Below, in pieces: positions 37,215-47,208 of a stretch of DNA of 53,051 nucleotides. The notes under the pieces were generated by a model that was not told the origin of the DNA, searched no databases, and saw nothing but the letters and a program-made list of their open reading frames with translations. The DNA comes from Bodo saltans (lineage: Eukaryota > Euglenozoa > Kinetoplastea > Eubodonida > Bodonidae), in contig CYKH01002075.1 of the NCBI GenBank assembly GCA_001460835.1, positions 1-53,051 of the forward strand, read 5' to 3'. A program made the translations under genes and the position numbers. Numbering within the stretch: the first letter of the stretch is position 1; each line of letters starts with the position of its first letter.

Positions 37215-38639
37215 ATGAACGACGACCTTGCGACCATCTCGCGCTCGTCTGATAACTCCAAACGAGTCGGACGAAAAGTCAACCCAGAAAATTTCTCGAA
37301 TGAACGGCTCAAGGCAAATTACGATGACTACTTAGCCAAAGCACAAGACCACTTTCTCCACCGACGCTTTGCGTTGGCAAGTGCCTTTGCGTCCCGTGGA
37401 GCGCGAATTTACCCCACCGCTCAAATTTTTGGCCTTCTTGCTGCGATTCAAGAGGGCCTTGGCCATTTTGACCGCGCGAGTGATTTCCGCCTCCTTCAGG
37501 CGTTTTTGGGAAAAGACGCCACCCTATGGCAGGAGCTGTTGGGCGAGTTTCTTCAACAGCAGAAGTTCTTTAAAGCAACTGTTTGCCTCCAGCGCCTCTC
37601 AACACTCGAGCACGCAGACGCGGCCCGCTACCGCTCGCTACAAATTCAACTCGCTGATTTGTTAGTTGGCCTGGGCGAGATCAAACGTGCTTCTGGCATT
37701 TTGATTAATTTATGGCAAAGCAGTCGATATCGAGATTTTGAGGTGTTTGCCAGCCTTGCGTCGATGTTTTTCCAGATTGGGAGGTGGAGTGCACTTAACC
37801 AACTCATCAAAGAAAGCTTCGAGCATGGGTTTCGAAAAAAGAATCATCGCATCGGTTCAGCAGCAGTGGCGCAGCTGCGGAGCAAGGCAGAAGACGACGC
37901 AGAGAGTCCCTCTGCTACCGAATATTCAGCGGAAACGAAGCGCCGACAGTCCAAGAGAATATCCTTCATGGACTCTCTCATGGAAGAAAAAGAGAAGTCT
38001 GACGAAAATAATCAACCGCAACAACAACCCACCACCATCACCACCACCAGCGGCCCCATACTGACATCGACGTCTGCGTCGTCATCATCGGCACAACATG
38101 ACAGTAGCAGTGAGTTTGGATTCGATAACCTTGAAGACTCATCCACAACATCGCTTTCGGCAATGATCAAGAGTAACATGAATGACGACGCATCGAAAAT
38201 AGATTTGTCAACCGGCTCCGCGAAGAAGAACTTCTTGACTCTGGTGAACGTGCAAACGGAACTATTGAACGAACAGGGAAAGTTTGAGAAAACCATCGTC
38301 ATCGTGCAGCGCTGCGCTGCGCATCTCGACGTCCCAGTTCTTGAGCTTCCCCCCGACGTACTCCTGCGCTACGGTGTTGCGTTGGCGTTTATTGGAGGCT
38401 CTCAATTTGATGACGCATGTCACTCCGTGTTTGATAGTTTGTTAATGACATCGTCGCTTGATGTTTATGGAGATGCGCTGTACGACGCTGCCGTGAGCCT
38501 CGAGAGCACCGGCAGGAGAGAGGCTGCAATGAGAATTTTTGAAGCCTTGCGTCGGTTTCAGACGTTTGTTGCCAACAGTGAAGGCCTTGACATTTCTGAC
38601 GACGACGGCGAGGATGCGAGGATGATGATAATCATATGA
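37215..38639 (+). CDS. GTF3C3: TFIIIC tau131/GTF3C3 homologue, N-terminal part
   Basis: The frame has 474 codons. Tetratricopeptide (TPR) helices fill residues about 40-220 (YLAKAQDHFLHRRFALASAF, FGLLAAIQEGLGHFDRASDF, LWQELLGEFLQQQKFFKATV). An acidic/Ser linker follows, then further TPRs (VYGDALYDAAVSLESTGRRE). In human GTF3C3 and yeast Tfc4 the same order of TPRs continues with repeats matching the start of the next ORF. The frame ends at 38637-38639 in an ATGA overlap with that ORF. Near 38616-38620 a one-base loss would explain the switch, because the other frame reads an acidic EDDDN stretch directly before its ATG. The two are therefore probably one gene. In TFIIIC this subunit bridges to TFIIIB at tRNA and 5S genes. 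Confidence 0.7.
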   Translation: MNDDLATISRSSDNSKRVGRKVNPENFSNERLKANYDDYLAKAQDHFLHRRFALASAFASRGARIYPTAQIFGLLAAIQEGLGHFDRASDFRLLQAFLGKDATLWQELLGEFLQQQKFFKATVCLQRLSTLEHADAARYRSLQIQLADLLVGLGEIKRASGILINLWQSSRYRDFEVFASLASMFFQIGRWSALNQLIKESFEHGFRKKNHRIGSAAVAQLRSKAEDDAESPSATEYSAETKRRQSKRISFMDSLMEEKEKSDENNQPQQQPTTITTTSGPILTSTSASSSSAQHDSSSEFGFDNLEDSSTTSLSAMIKSNMNDDASKIDLSTGSAKKNFLTLVNVQTELLNEQGKFEKTIVIVQRCAAHLDVPVLELPPDVLLRYGVALAFIGGSQFDDACHSVFDSLLMTSSLDVYGDALYDAAVSLESTGRREAAMRIFEALRRFQTFVANSEGLDISDDDGEDARMMIII

Positions 38640-41443
38640 CGCCTACTGTTGTTGGGGGCTCATCTCGAGTCGAGGAACTTCGAGAGAAGGCAGAGCGCCG
38701 CATCGCAAGCGAAGAGCGCCGAGCTGCTCGTGGGACAGTCAAAACAACATTGGCTGCGCTGACGTTTTACATCGGAAAATGTTTGGTTGGCTTGGGTCGC
38801 GATTCGGATGCCTTCGCAGAATTTCAAGCTGTGCTAGTGCTTGACCCTTCTCACGCAGAGTCACGCGTGGAATTGTCACGCCTCTTCATGGCGCTTGGAG
38901 ACCTTCAAAGTGCGGCCACAGCGGTCACACCACGCGACGCCGATGATGCGTATCAAACCGTTCTCCTAAGTGCCCAACTTCTCCCTGTACTGAAAGCACA
39001 AGGTCGTTTGCTCGAGGCGATTGGCGTTGGTGTGGCGCTGTTCCAGCTGTTCTTAGCGAACCATGATGATGAGGGTGATCGGCTGTCGACGATGTCCGGG
39101 ATGTCTGGCGCGTCTCGGCGACGGTCACGGGCTGGGGGAAGTTTGTACTCGATGCCCACACTTACGCGTGCCTCCTCATCGCTGGTGCCCGCTTCTGCGC
39201 TATCAGACGCGATGAACGTGCCGTTGGGCAGCAGCATTGCCGCCGGCTCGATGGCATCAGCGTCTAGCTTGGCAAGTAAAACATACGGATTCCTCAAGAA
39301 CCGCGACGCAATCGCAGCAACGTTTCGCTCGACGGCAAGTTCAATGAGTGCTGTCACGTTGTCAAAGCGAGGTTCGCTGACCAGCACCTACGCTGGTTCC
39401 GCAGCAGCCGCATCGTCCATCGCAGGTGGTGGCGGTGCGCGTTCGGACATTGGGGGTTTGTGGAATAAAGACACAACGCAGCTCTTCACCTTCAACCGAC
39501 GTCGACAACAACAACCTCCATCATCGTTGGACAACAGCTCCCAACCACCAGCAACAACAAGACAATCAAACACAATGCTGGTGAAGAGGGGAGGTCTTAC
39601 GGCACGGCAACAGCGTCGAAGGGAACAGAAATCTGCTGGGCAGCGACGTATGGAGGAATACGCCCAACGCCTCGCTGCCGACACGGCCAAGAAAGTGAGA
39701 AGCAACCAAAATAATGACGATGAGAATGCCGCGATGATCCTCGACAACGATGCGGTTGACGGTGCCTCAGTTGGAAACCTTGAAGACCTTGAAGAGATGG
39801 AGCGAATGCTCGCTGAAGAAGAAGCACAGCTGTTGTTGGAGAGGCGGCATAGCGACGAGGACGGTGACCCCAACCACATCCCCACGCAACAACATCGCGG
39901 GGGCAGACGCACTGAGTTGCCCACAAACAATGACTATGGAGTTGTAGGGGATGAGGCGGAGGATCACCTGCGCACAATGGATCTCCAACAGATTGCATCT
40001 AACACGTTTGATGACCCCCACATGGCGGCATTGTTTTTGGAGTGCACTGGCAGCAGTGGTCAAAAAGATGGTGGAGGTGAGGGGGGAGGGCCTGTCGGCA
40101 TCAATGCTGCTACCGCGCCCCCGGCACCGCCACCACCACCGCCCAACTCGCACGATATCCTTCGCATGATCGGAAAGAACCAGCTGATCGCCCTTGCCGT
40201 TGATGTTGTGAGCTGCTACTCAGAACTGGAGCGGTACGTGGAGGCGAAGGAGTTTGGACGAATCATCTTGCTGCGCTGGAGTGCGTTACACCATCGCAGC
40301 AAGACGTACTCACACCACGCTCTCGCCCATAAACTGCGCCTTGCCCTTCTGAAGACATCGTTGCTTTCCGGGGAGACTGAGGATGCCGTCACAACGGCAC
40401 TGCAGCTTCTCAGCTCTGCGGGAGACGGGGAGGAGGAGGACATCTTAGGCTGGCGGAATGAATGTTGGGCAGTGCTGGCAACTCTTTCCGAAATCAACTC
40501 CCACGGCACTACACCGCTGCTCTTGCGAATGCTCGTGACCGTGTGCACTTCCGACGATGATGGGGTGGTGCCCCCAAGACAACAGCAAACAACAAACAGT
40601 GGTGGCGGTACGAGTGGTCACATCTTAGGGAGGGACATTTCACTTGCTACTTTATTTCGGCATAAGGCAATTACAGTCCCTGGGCTTTGCAACATCGCAA
40701 ATGCGTCTCTGTCCTCGGGAGTGGTGCGCCCCGCCCTTAACACGTATCTGTTAGCCCTCTCCATGCGACCCCATTGTCCGTTTCTAAATTTCATGGTGGG
40801 GATCAGTTATTGCTGTGCCGCGTCGCAGCGGACGTCTGGTTGTGTGCACGACTTGGTATCTTCAGGTCTGCATTACGTGCAGGAATATCGCCGATTGTCA
40901 CTCGCTTCGTTGTCGTCGCTATCGACTGGCGTGGTTGCCGATTCAGATTCTTTGTCTCATAAGAAGGCGACGCAACGTTATTCCCAAGATGGAGTTGCAG
41001 CCCTTGGCACAGGTGCAGCAGAATCAATGATCGGTGCTGCGTTTTACACGAACGATCTTGTTCATTGCCAACAGAGTGACGCGGTCACGTACCACAACGC
41101 GAAGCGGCTCGAGGTGGAGTACAACACTGCGCGTGTGCTGCATTATCTCAACCTGCACTACCTCTGTGTACCGATGTACGAGGCGCTGATCACCGAGGGC
41201 AAGCGTTTACTGTCATCGTTACTGTCGTCACAGTCATCATCGTTGTCCTCCTCCGCAGCAGCTCAACCGATTCGAATGGCGCAAGGTCAAGAACAAAAGA
41301 AAGAGTCACCCGCACCACCACCGACAACACTGACAGACGCAATCGCTCTCCTTGTACGCTGCGCATCGATCAATCTCTATGTGCTGTACTCAGGTGTTTC
41401 CGAGAATGGACCATTGGCTGTGTCTTGGCTCCCTGAGCTGTAA
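38636..41443 (+). CDS. GTF3C3: TFIIIC tau131/GTF3C3 homologue, C-terminal part
   Basis: The frame has 935 codons. TPR repeats at about 40-125 (FYIGKCLVGLGRDSDAFAEF) continue the array of the upstream ORF. A low-complexity insert of about 300 residues follows. The C-terminal TPRs carry the family's best marker: LNTYLLALSMRPHCPFLNFM then GISYCCAASQR, equivalent to the LGVSY..RAMQR region of yeast Tfc4. A later segment (EYNTARVLHYLNLHYLCVPMYEAL) matches the following family repeat. Together with 37215-38639 this makes a protein of about 1400 residues, larger than the human (886) and yeast (1025) proteins because of the inserts. No splice acceptor precedes the ATG at 38636, so separate translation is unlikely unless by ribosome restart at the overlap. 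Confidence 0.7.
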   Translation: MTPTVVGGSSRVEELREKAERRIASEERRAARGTVKTTLAALTFYIGKCLVGLGRDSDAFAEFQAVLVLDPSHAESRVELSRLFMALGDLQSAATAVTPRDADDAYQTVLLSAQLLPVLKAQGRLLEAIGVGVALFQLFLANHDDEGDRLSTMSGMSGASRRRSRAGGSLYSMPTLTRASSSLVPASALSDAMNVPLGSSIAAGSMASASSLASKTYGFLKNRDAIAATFRSTASSMSAVTLSKRGSLTSTYAGSAAAASSIAGGGGARSDIGGLWNKDTTQLFTFNRRRQQQPPSSLDNSSQPPATTRQSNTMLVKRGGLTARQQRRREQKSAGQRRMEEYAQRLAADTAKKVRSNQNNDDENAAMILDNDAVDGASVGNLEDLEEMERMLAEEEAQLLLERRHSDEDGDPNHIPTQQHRGGRRTELPTNNDYGVVGDEAEDHLRTMDLQQIASNTFDDPHMAALFLECTGSSGQKDGGGEGGGPVGINAATAPPAPPPPPPNSHDILRMIGKNQLIALAVDVVSCYSELERYVEAKEFGRIILLRWSALHHRSKTYSHHALAHKLRLALLKTSLLSGETEDAVTTALQLLSSAGDGEEEDILGWRNECWAVLATLSEINSHGTTPLLLRMLVTVCTSDDDGVVPPRQQQTTNSGGGTSGHILGRDISLATLFRHKAITVPGLCNIANASLSSGVVRPALNTYLLALSMRPHCPFLNFMVGISYCCAASQRTSGCVHDLVSSGLHYVQEYRRLSLASLSSLSTGVVADSDSLSHKKATQRYSQDGVAALGTGAAESMIGAAFYTNDLVHCQQSDAVTYHNAKRLEVEYNTARVLHYLNLHYLCVPMYEALITEGKRLLSSLLSSQSSSLSSSAAAQPIRMAQGQEQKKESPAPPPTTLTDAIALLVRCASINLYVLYSGVSENGPLAVSWLPEL

Positions 41444-41681
41444 AAAAAAACAAAAAACAACGCACAAAAGCGTTTTCCACGATTGAGCATCAGGCCTGCC
41501 ACTCTACGACTTGATTTCTTGTTCCATTTTCTTGATGAAACGCGATTGGTAAAAAGGAAACACACACCCCTTTTCACACAGAGCTAGGGATTTCGTAAGG
41601 CCAAAGATTTTTTTTTTCTAAGAAAACGAAGACAAAGGTATCAGAACAAGAAACAGAAAGAAATTCGAGCAACAATAAAAT
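41444..41681 (+). other. intergenic spacer
   Basis: A T tract at 41608-41618 is followed by AG at 41621-41622 as the likely acceptor for the next gene. No ORF of interest. Confidence 0.5.
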
Positions 41682-44600
41682 ATGCCACGTCAGCAGCATC
41701 GTCGCAGGCATTCTCTCGGGGGCGACTCGTCCGCCCATTTTGAAATGGCGAGGAGCCTAAACTCGTCTGGGCATCCAAACGAACCCGAACAGCGCCAGTC
41801 TTCCCCTTTGTTTGGAGTGAGCGCTGAGTCCGCCGACTTTTCTCCTTCTAGTCCCGCCATGCAGCTCGGTGAGACACCGCCGTACCTTGGTGCAACAGCA
41901 ACCGGCCGGTTCTTGCTAGGCAACAGTGTTGCGGCAGCAGCGGGTCGTTCTTCTGGCGGTGGCGGTGGAGGAACCGACACCCCCTACGGCGGGGTAAGTG
42001 TGTCGCTATCACCTCCTGACATGGCGCAGTCTAGCTTTCTGTTGCAGCAACATGGTCACAACGCCGCAGCCGTCGCAGCATTCCTAAGAGATTTCAAAGA
42101 AAGCTCCGCAACGCAACAGGGAACCGAGGACGACGACTCAACGTTTCGCGACAACAATAGTCTCGTCTCCCCCCCAAACGGGATGTCGACGACGCAACAA
42201 CAACAACAACAACAGCCGCAATTTATGGTGGGAGGGGGCAGTATTGACAGCGTCGCTACAGTTGGCGGGTCATCTCCACCACGCGCCACTCGATCGAGGC
42301 AGCTACCACCCATGCACACCACAACACTTCTCGCTGCGTCGCCTCCATCGCCACCAACGGGCACCACCACCTCCGCCACCAACACAGGCGGAACACTCAT
42401 AAATTCCCCAATGATGCAACAGCACCCCAATTCCGCGTTCACTGTGGTGTCACCGAACAGCATCTCCACGACACCAAAAGTGACTGCAGCAACCACGCCG
42501 TCAGCGACTGCACCACCCCCACTGGCGTTGGCCGCCTCACGCCCTCCTCCTCCTCCAACAAGTGTGCCACCACCACCACCGCCGGTATCTACGTTTACGC
42601 CAATCGCATTGTCATCACAGCAAACACACCACCAAGACCCTAATGCCAGGAACGAAGTAGTAGATGACAATGCATTTCCACGCCTTCGCACCTCATCATC
42701 AGATCTTCTGCCTCCCGCCAACCCCTCGTCTCAGCGTGGGCGAGCTGCTGCGTCTGCAGTAGAGCTGACAGCAAGCTCGGCACACCAGCGGTCAAGTTCC
42801 GCAGGGAGTGCGTTTCCCAAGTTTAGTGAACTGGAGTCGAGAGGAGGTGGCGCCATGACATCCGCTTCACCGTATTCTCACCGGACTGCAAGTCCTACCA
42901 CCGGTCACACTACTTCTCGACGGTACGTATCCTCTGGCGCCTCTCGGAACTTTGCCGACGTCCGTAATAGTAAAATAGCGCATGGAGGAGTTGGTAACGC
43001 CAGGACAATGTCTTTAGGGGGATTCGAGTCTGTGCACTCCAGCAACAGCTCCCCCCACTACCCCAACCACCAACAACAGCAGCATCAGCAAGACAACACT
43101 CGTTGGGGATCCACAGCCGCTGCGACAACGGCGGCGAATGGCGCAGCGAAAGAACCGTCGGCCTTTAGCCCGTTGCGCAGTAATGGGTTTCACACCAGCA
43201 CCACGACGACAAACGGAGCCACTGGTGGGTTTGGATCGTTTCCTCAGCAGCAGCGCGGCGGAATGCCCCCGTCGTCGTCGTCGTCGCACGGAAGTCCTCA
43301 TCGCTTTGGTGGTGGGAGCCGTGATGGCAACATTATGCCCGCATATCACTCCTACCTCAGCAACCGCGGGGAAGCGAAACGCCAGTTCGACTTCGGCATT
43401 CAGTTGGTGCCCAACAACAGCAATCCTCTGGGCGCTGGGGCGATCTCTGGGCATGCTGCAGGGGACCTTGAGATCGGTGGCGGTGCGCGACATCCGCTGC
43501 TCAAACGACGACACAACTCCACTGACGATTTGATCAAACTGACGGATCCAATGGCATGGAGAGCAGTCTCGCCCACATCACCTGCTGCTCGACGACGCGG
43601 CCAGTTTTCGAACAACAACAACGGTGCAGCAACCCCTGGAGGGTCGAGCGACTTAAGTTTTAGCCCCCATCGAGGGAGCAACCTCGTGCCCAGCGGCAGC
43701 CCAGCCCAATCCTCTGTAGGTGGCGGTGCCGACGCCACCATCTTGCCACTTATCAATTCTGGAGGTGGTGGTGGTGGCGAACACGAAAAGAAACTTCAAG
43801 AAAGACGAAAACGGATGGCTGAAATTGACGAAGACGAGATGCTGGAAAAGCAGCGACGCAACGCTGTCGTGACCTCTGCTCTCCACAATATTCCATGGCT
43901 GCAGAGAACCGTAGAGCCTCACTCTACCTTTGGTGGAGATCAATGCGCTGTGTGCATTGCCCCACGATTTTGGGTTCGGATTGATTGGACTCTCAGAGCG
44001 ACATTCCTCGCGGTACTGCCGGCCACGGTGCTCTCCCTCGACCCATCCACGACTGGGTATTTTGCACTGCCGAGCACCGTCGCTAGTTTTGCGTATTGGA
44101 TTACGGCGCCCACATTCGGCAGCGGCATTCGGGAGTTTGTGATTGTGCTCAAGGGCAGCATCGTGACGCTCATCTTCCTCTCGATTGTGTTAGCGATCGA
44201 CCCCACCTCTAGCCGCGTGTTGTTTATCTTTTTGTACTTCTTGCAGATTCTCTTGATTGCGCTGGTTGCCGAGAGCATCAAGAAGACCGGCGCGTGGTGT
44301 ATTGCGGTGTTTATGGTTCAGCTGTACAGCACGCCTGAGCAAACCGGCTATGCATTCGTGCGAGATTTCCTCGTCTCAGTGATTATTGGAGGTGCGATGG
44401 GAATAGGGGCGTTTCTTTTCCCGCGGATCAACTGGTCCCACAAGCTGGCGACGGGTCTGTGTTCCACCTATGGCGGCGCGCTGAGCATTATCATTCAAGG
44501 CGTCGTCAGTTCTTACTGGTCGAAAACGGAAATGGAGAGAGAATATTGTTTGATTCGAATCAAGCAATTGATGCAAGTGTGCTCTCAGTGTAGTGCGGAC

Positions 44601-46916
44601 CTGGACACGAGAATCGACGAAACGGAGTATGAGCCCCACAGTGGGGAGACCATCGCCAAAATTCGTCGGAGAGCGGTGTTCCTGCGCGACATGACTCGAA
44701 TCGTCGCGTGCATTCTGCAACTTGTCGAGAACATAGCGCTCAAGCCAGAAATATTGGAAACAAGACTTCTTGCTCCATTTTCAGATCGCATTCAAGAGCC
44801 TCTCACCATTCTCGTCTCCGCCATGGACAACACCGTGTTGAAGATTTGTGATTTCAAGCATCCCATCACAGAAACGGAGTTGGAACTATTTCGTAGTGTT
44901 CGAGAAGACTTCCAAGAGAGGTTGTCAGAAATTCGTGACGAGTTGATTTTGACCAACGAAGAGTATGAAACGGAGGAGGCAGATGTGTTCCTTGGAGCTT
45001 TCCTGTTTTGCATTGACGAGATGGCTGAGACGATTGCAACATTCCGTGAACCGACGAACGTCCCGAGCAGAATTTTAGAATGGATCAAGTCTCCTATCGA
45101 TGATTTGTTGAGCTGTTACAAAACACTGCGTGTGATGCTCACCGTTCTCGTCACAGAAGGCGCGTTGATTCGGCGTGCGAAGGAGGCCATCAAACTTGCC
45201 CTGTCCATGACCATTCCTATCCTTATCCAAGTATTTGTTCTCTCCAAAGAGGATGCCACTCCAGTGGCTGGCCCTGCCATTATTGCGTTCGTGGTGCAGC
45301 GCACTGGCGCGGAGAGTTTTCAGTACGCTTCCAACCGTGTCCTTGGCACTGTCATGGGAAGTTTGACGGCATTGTTTGCGGTGCAACTTGCAGACGGAGA
45401 ACTTTGGCAACTGTACATCTACCTTGGCATCCTCTCCCTTGTTGGTAACTTTGTGCAAACAAGCATTCCATTCACCCAAGCAGGCAACGCGATGGTGTTC
45501 AGCGTCATTTCCATTATCTCTCAATACTCCGACCCCAACGCTGCCATGAACCGTATTCAACAAAATATTTTCTCTATCACTGTGTACTTCGCCATCACGT
45601 ACATCTTGTGGCCAATCCGATCGATTGAAAAGTTGAAACTGGAGCTCGATAGCGCCATTCGATCGTACCGAGAGACCATGTACAAGCTGCTCGGTAGCCT
45701 TGACGCACCAATGGACGACATCAGCGACGTCATTCGCATGGCGGAGGAGCACTGGAATGAAAACGCTCGACGAGTGAAGCGAGAAGAGAGCCTCGTCCCA
45801 GCTGCAGTGCGTGAACCCACCATGATCGGTGTTGCGTTTCCAGAACAGCCATGGCTTCGTTTGATCAAATCTCAACAAACGCTGTCGTCGTTAGCATGGA
45901 TGCTGCGGTTTGCGTTTCAAACATTTGAACAAAGCACTTCTGTCTCTCCAGGCGATCGCAGCCTCCACTGGGTCGTCGTCAAGCACATCGCTCCCCAAGC
46001 TCGAGAACTGTCTGAGCTGATTTTCGCCGCGTGCGACTTGTATCTCCTTGCGTTGTCGAACGCAGAGATGGTCCCGGTGCAGCATCTTGTTCGCCTCAGA
46101 ACCCATATGATGGAAGTGTACAAAAAAATGATTGCTCGATACGCCGAGGCTCTCATTCTGAGGCTTGAAAATGAAGACGGTTGGCAGGGGGGCGATCATT
46201 CCTCGAACGGGGACGATAACAATGGGGAGGAGCCACGTGCTCCTTCTGCCGCGGCGGAGGCGGCGGCGGCAGTTCAGAAGGAAACAACACCTCAACGGAA
46301 GGGAGCAGCTAGCAGTACGAAAGAAAAAGAAACATCGCCTCCACAGCAACAACCACCAGCAGCAGCAGCACCACAACAACTACAAACAACCATCCGCGGG
46401 GCATCCGGAACGGTGAATATGAAACAGACAATTCCATCACCGAAGCTGAAGCCACAGCCTGCTGCTGCTGGGAGCGGCGTCAAAAAGTCTCAGAAAGATG
46501 GTGGGGTGGTGACAACGGCGGGGAGCAACAAATCTCAATTGTTGTCGTCTTCTTCTGCTGCCGCGCCACCAGTGGCTGCAGCTACTGCGGAGGCGAGACC
46601 CCCGCATAACTTCTCAGATCTGTCGCTGTCAGCCAATTTGAGCATGTCCATTGAGCCGATGAAGCAGACGATCAAGCCCCCTCCTGCTGCTGGTCCTCCA
46701 CTCTCTGCCTCTACGAAGAAACTACCTCCTCCTGTGCCATCGTCGGCCACTTTCGAATTTCCTTCGTCCCCCAAGCCGCTCCATTCGCCTGCACCGCTCC
46801 CTGGTGGCTCCACCACAACGCTTGAGATGCACCGGCCATCTCCTGTGCGGCTAGCGTCTCCCAGTGGCAGACGTGACGTCACCGCCTGCCGCCGCGCCAC
46901 CTTCACGCAGTCGTGA
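41682..46916 (+). CDS. FUSC/ALMT-like integral membrane protein
   Basis: The frame has 1744 codons. Residues 1 to about 755 are disordered (S/P/G/H/Q-rich). Two membrane blocks follow: about 766-930 (LRATFLAVLPATVLSL, VLFIFLYFLQILLIALV, VSVIIGGAMGIGAFL) and about 1169-1330 (LALSMTIPILIQVFVL, GPAIIAFVVQRTGAES, and six helices in all). Between them lies a soluble helical domain. Two six-helix halves separated by a helical region are typical of the FUSC/aromatic-acid exporter and aluminium-activated malate transporter superfamily. It would export or channel organic anions (inference). After about residue 1490 the tail is disordered and the frame ends at 46916 in an Arg-rich tail (RDVTACRRATFTQS) that looks like an out-of-frame read; the natural end is probably the frame 46864-47208. 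Confidence 0.82.
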   Translation: MPRQQHRRRHSLGGDSSAHFEMARSLNSSGHPNEPEQRQSSPLFGVSAESADFSPSSPAMQLGETPPYLGATATGRFLLGNSVAAAAGRSSGGGGGGTDTPYGGVSVSLSPPDMAQSSFLLQQHGHNAAAVAAFLRDFKESSATQQGTEDDDSTFRDNNSLVSPPNGMSTTQQQQQQQPQFMVGGGSIDSVATVGGSSPPRATRSRQLPPMHTTTLLAASPPSPPTGTTTSATNTGGTLINSPMMQQHPNSAFTVVSPNSISTTPKVTAATTPSATAPPPLALAASRPPPPPTSVPPPPPPVSTFTPIALSSQQTHHQDPNARNEVVDDNAFPRLRTSSSDLLPPANPSSQRGRAAASAVELTASSAHQRSSSAGSAFPKFSELESRGGGAMTSASPYSHRTASPTTGHTTSRRYVSSGASRNFADVRNSKIAHGGVGNARTMSLGGFESVHSSNSSPHYPNHQQQQHQQDNTRWGSTAAATTAANGAAKEPSAFSPLRSNGFHTSTTTTNGATGGFGSFPQQQRGGMPPSSSSSHGSPHRFGGGSRDGNIMPAYHSYLSNRGEAKRQFDFGIQLVPNNSNPLGAGAISGHAAGDLEIGGGARHPLLKRRHNSTDDLIKLTDPMAWRAVSPTSPAARRRGQFSNNNNGAATPGGSSDLSFSPHRGSNLVPSGSPAQSSVGGGADATILPLINSGGGGGGEHEKKLQERRKRMAEIDEDEMLEKQRRNAVVTSALHNIPWLQRTVEPHSTFGGDQCAVCIAPRFWVRIDWTLRATFLAVLPATVLSLDPSTTGYFALPSTVASFAYWITAPTFGSGIREFVIVLKGSIVTLIFLSIVLAIDPTSSRVLFIFLYFLQILLIALVAESIKKTGAWCIAVFMVQLYSTPEQTGYAFVRDFLVSVIIGGAMGIGAFLFPRINWSHKLATGLCSTYGGALSIIIQGVVSSYWSKTEMEREYCLIRIKQLMQVCSQCSADLDTRIDETEYEPHSGETIAKIRRRAVFLRDMTRIVACILQLVENIALKPEILETRLLAPFSDRIQEPLTILVSAMDNTVLKICDFKHPITETELELFRSVREDFQERLSEIRDELILTNEEYETEEADVFLGAFLFCIDEMAETIATFREPTNVPSRILEWIKSPIDDLLSCYKTLRVMLTVLVTEGALIRRAKEAIKLALSMTIPILIQVFVLSKEDATPVAGPAIIAFVVQRTGAESFQYASNRVLGTVMGSLTALFAVQLADGELWQLYIYLGILSLVGNFVQTSIPFTQAGNAMVFSVISIISQYSDPNAAMNRIQQNIFSITVYFAITYILWPIRSIEKLKLELDSAIRSYRETMYKLLGSLDAPMDDISDVIRMAEEHWNENARRVKREESLVPAAVREPTMIGVAFPEQPWLRLIKSQQTLSSLAWMLRFAFQTFEQSTSVSPGDRSLHWVVVKHIAPQARELSELIFAACDLYLLALSNAEMVPVQHLVRLRTHMMEVYKKMIARYAEALILRLENEDGWQGGDHSSNGDDNNGEEPRAPSAAAEAAAAVQKETTPQRKGAASSTKEKETSPPQQQPPAAAAPQQLQTTIRGASGTVNMKQTIPSPKLKPQPAAAGSGVKKSQKDGGVVTTAGSNKSQLLSSSSAAAPPVAAATAEARPPHNFSDLSLSANLSMSIEPMKQTIKPPPAAGPPLSASTKKLPPPVPSSATFEFPSSPKPLHSPAPLPGGSTTTLEMHRPSPVRLASPSGRRDVTACRRATFTQS

Positions 46917-47208
46917 AGAAACGAGCAGCCCAGTTCTTAGTGGTACCATTCTAGACGAGGTGAACTTTTCTATCACCGCTGCGAATCTGCAAGGACGGGG
47001 AGGAGAAGGTGGTGGAAACGACCGGATGACCAATGGAAGGGACTGTGGAAGCAGTGCAGGAGGAGCGAACTATGTCCTTCGCAATCGAGATATTCATAGC
47101 CTCGAGGCATTTTTGTTTGGGATTCGCGCCAGTGTGATGGAGATCGCTGAGTTTCAAAAAGCGCTGCTTGAGGTACAGCACGCAGCGGACCTCACCAAGA
47201 AACTGTAG
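46864..47208 (+). CDS. C-terminal continuation of the FUSC-like protein in the next frame
   Basis: The frame has 114 codons, overlaps the end of the FUSC-like gene and is open upstream from about 46850. It reads a Pro/Ser tail that fits the composition of the upstream gene (SPPAAAPPSRSREE), then a conserved-looking helical end (RDIHSLEAFLFGIRASVMEI, then EFQKALLEVQHAADLTKKL). It has no splice acceptor of its own. A one-base insertion between about 46855 and 46915 would account for the split. If the lesion is real, the protein loses this coiled segment but keeps all membrane helices. Confidence 0.55.
   Translation: MADVTSPPAAAPPSRSREETSSPVLSGTILDEVNFSITAANLQGRGGEGGGNDRMTNGRDCGSSAGGANYVLRNRDIHSLEAFLFGIRASVMEIAEFQKALLEVQHAADLTKKL

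Noticed and set aside
16028-41998. GTAAGT sequences (near 16031, 19210, 31746 and 41994) as 5' splice sites of cis-introns
   Set aside because: Their number is not above chance for this length, each lies in an open frame, and no downstream acceptor improves any reading frame.
45075-45878. 267-codon frame on the minus strand
   Set aside because: It is antisense to the conserved second membrane block of the FUSC-like gene and has no domain features.
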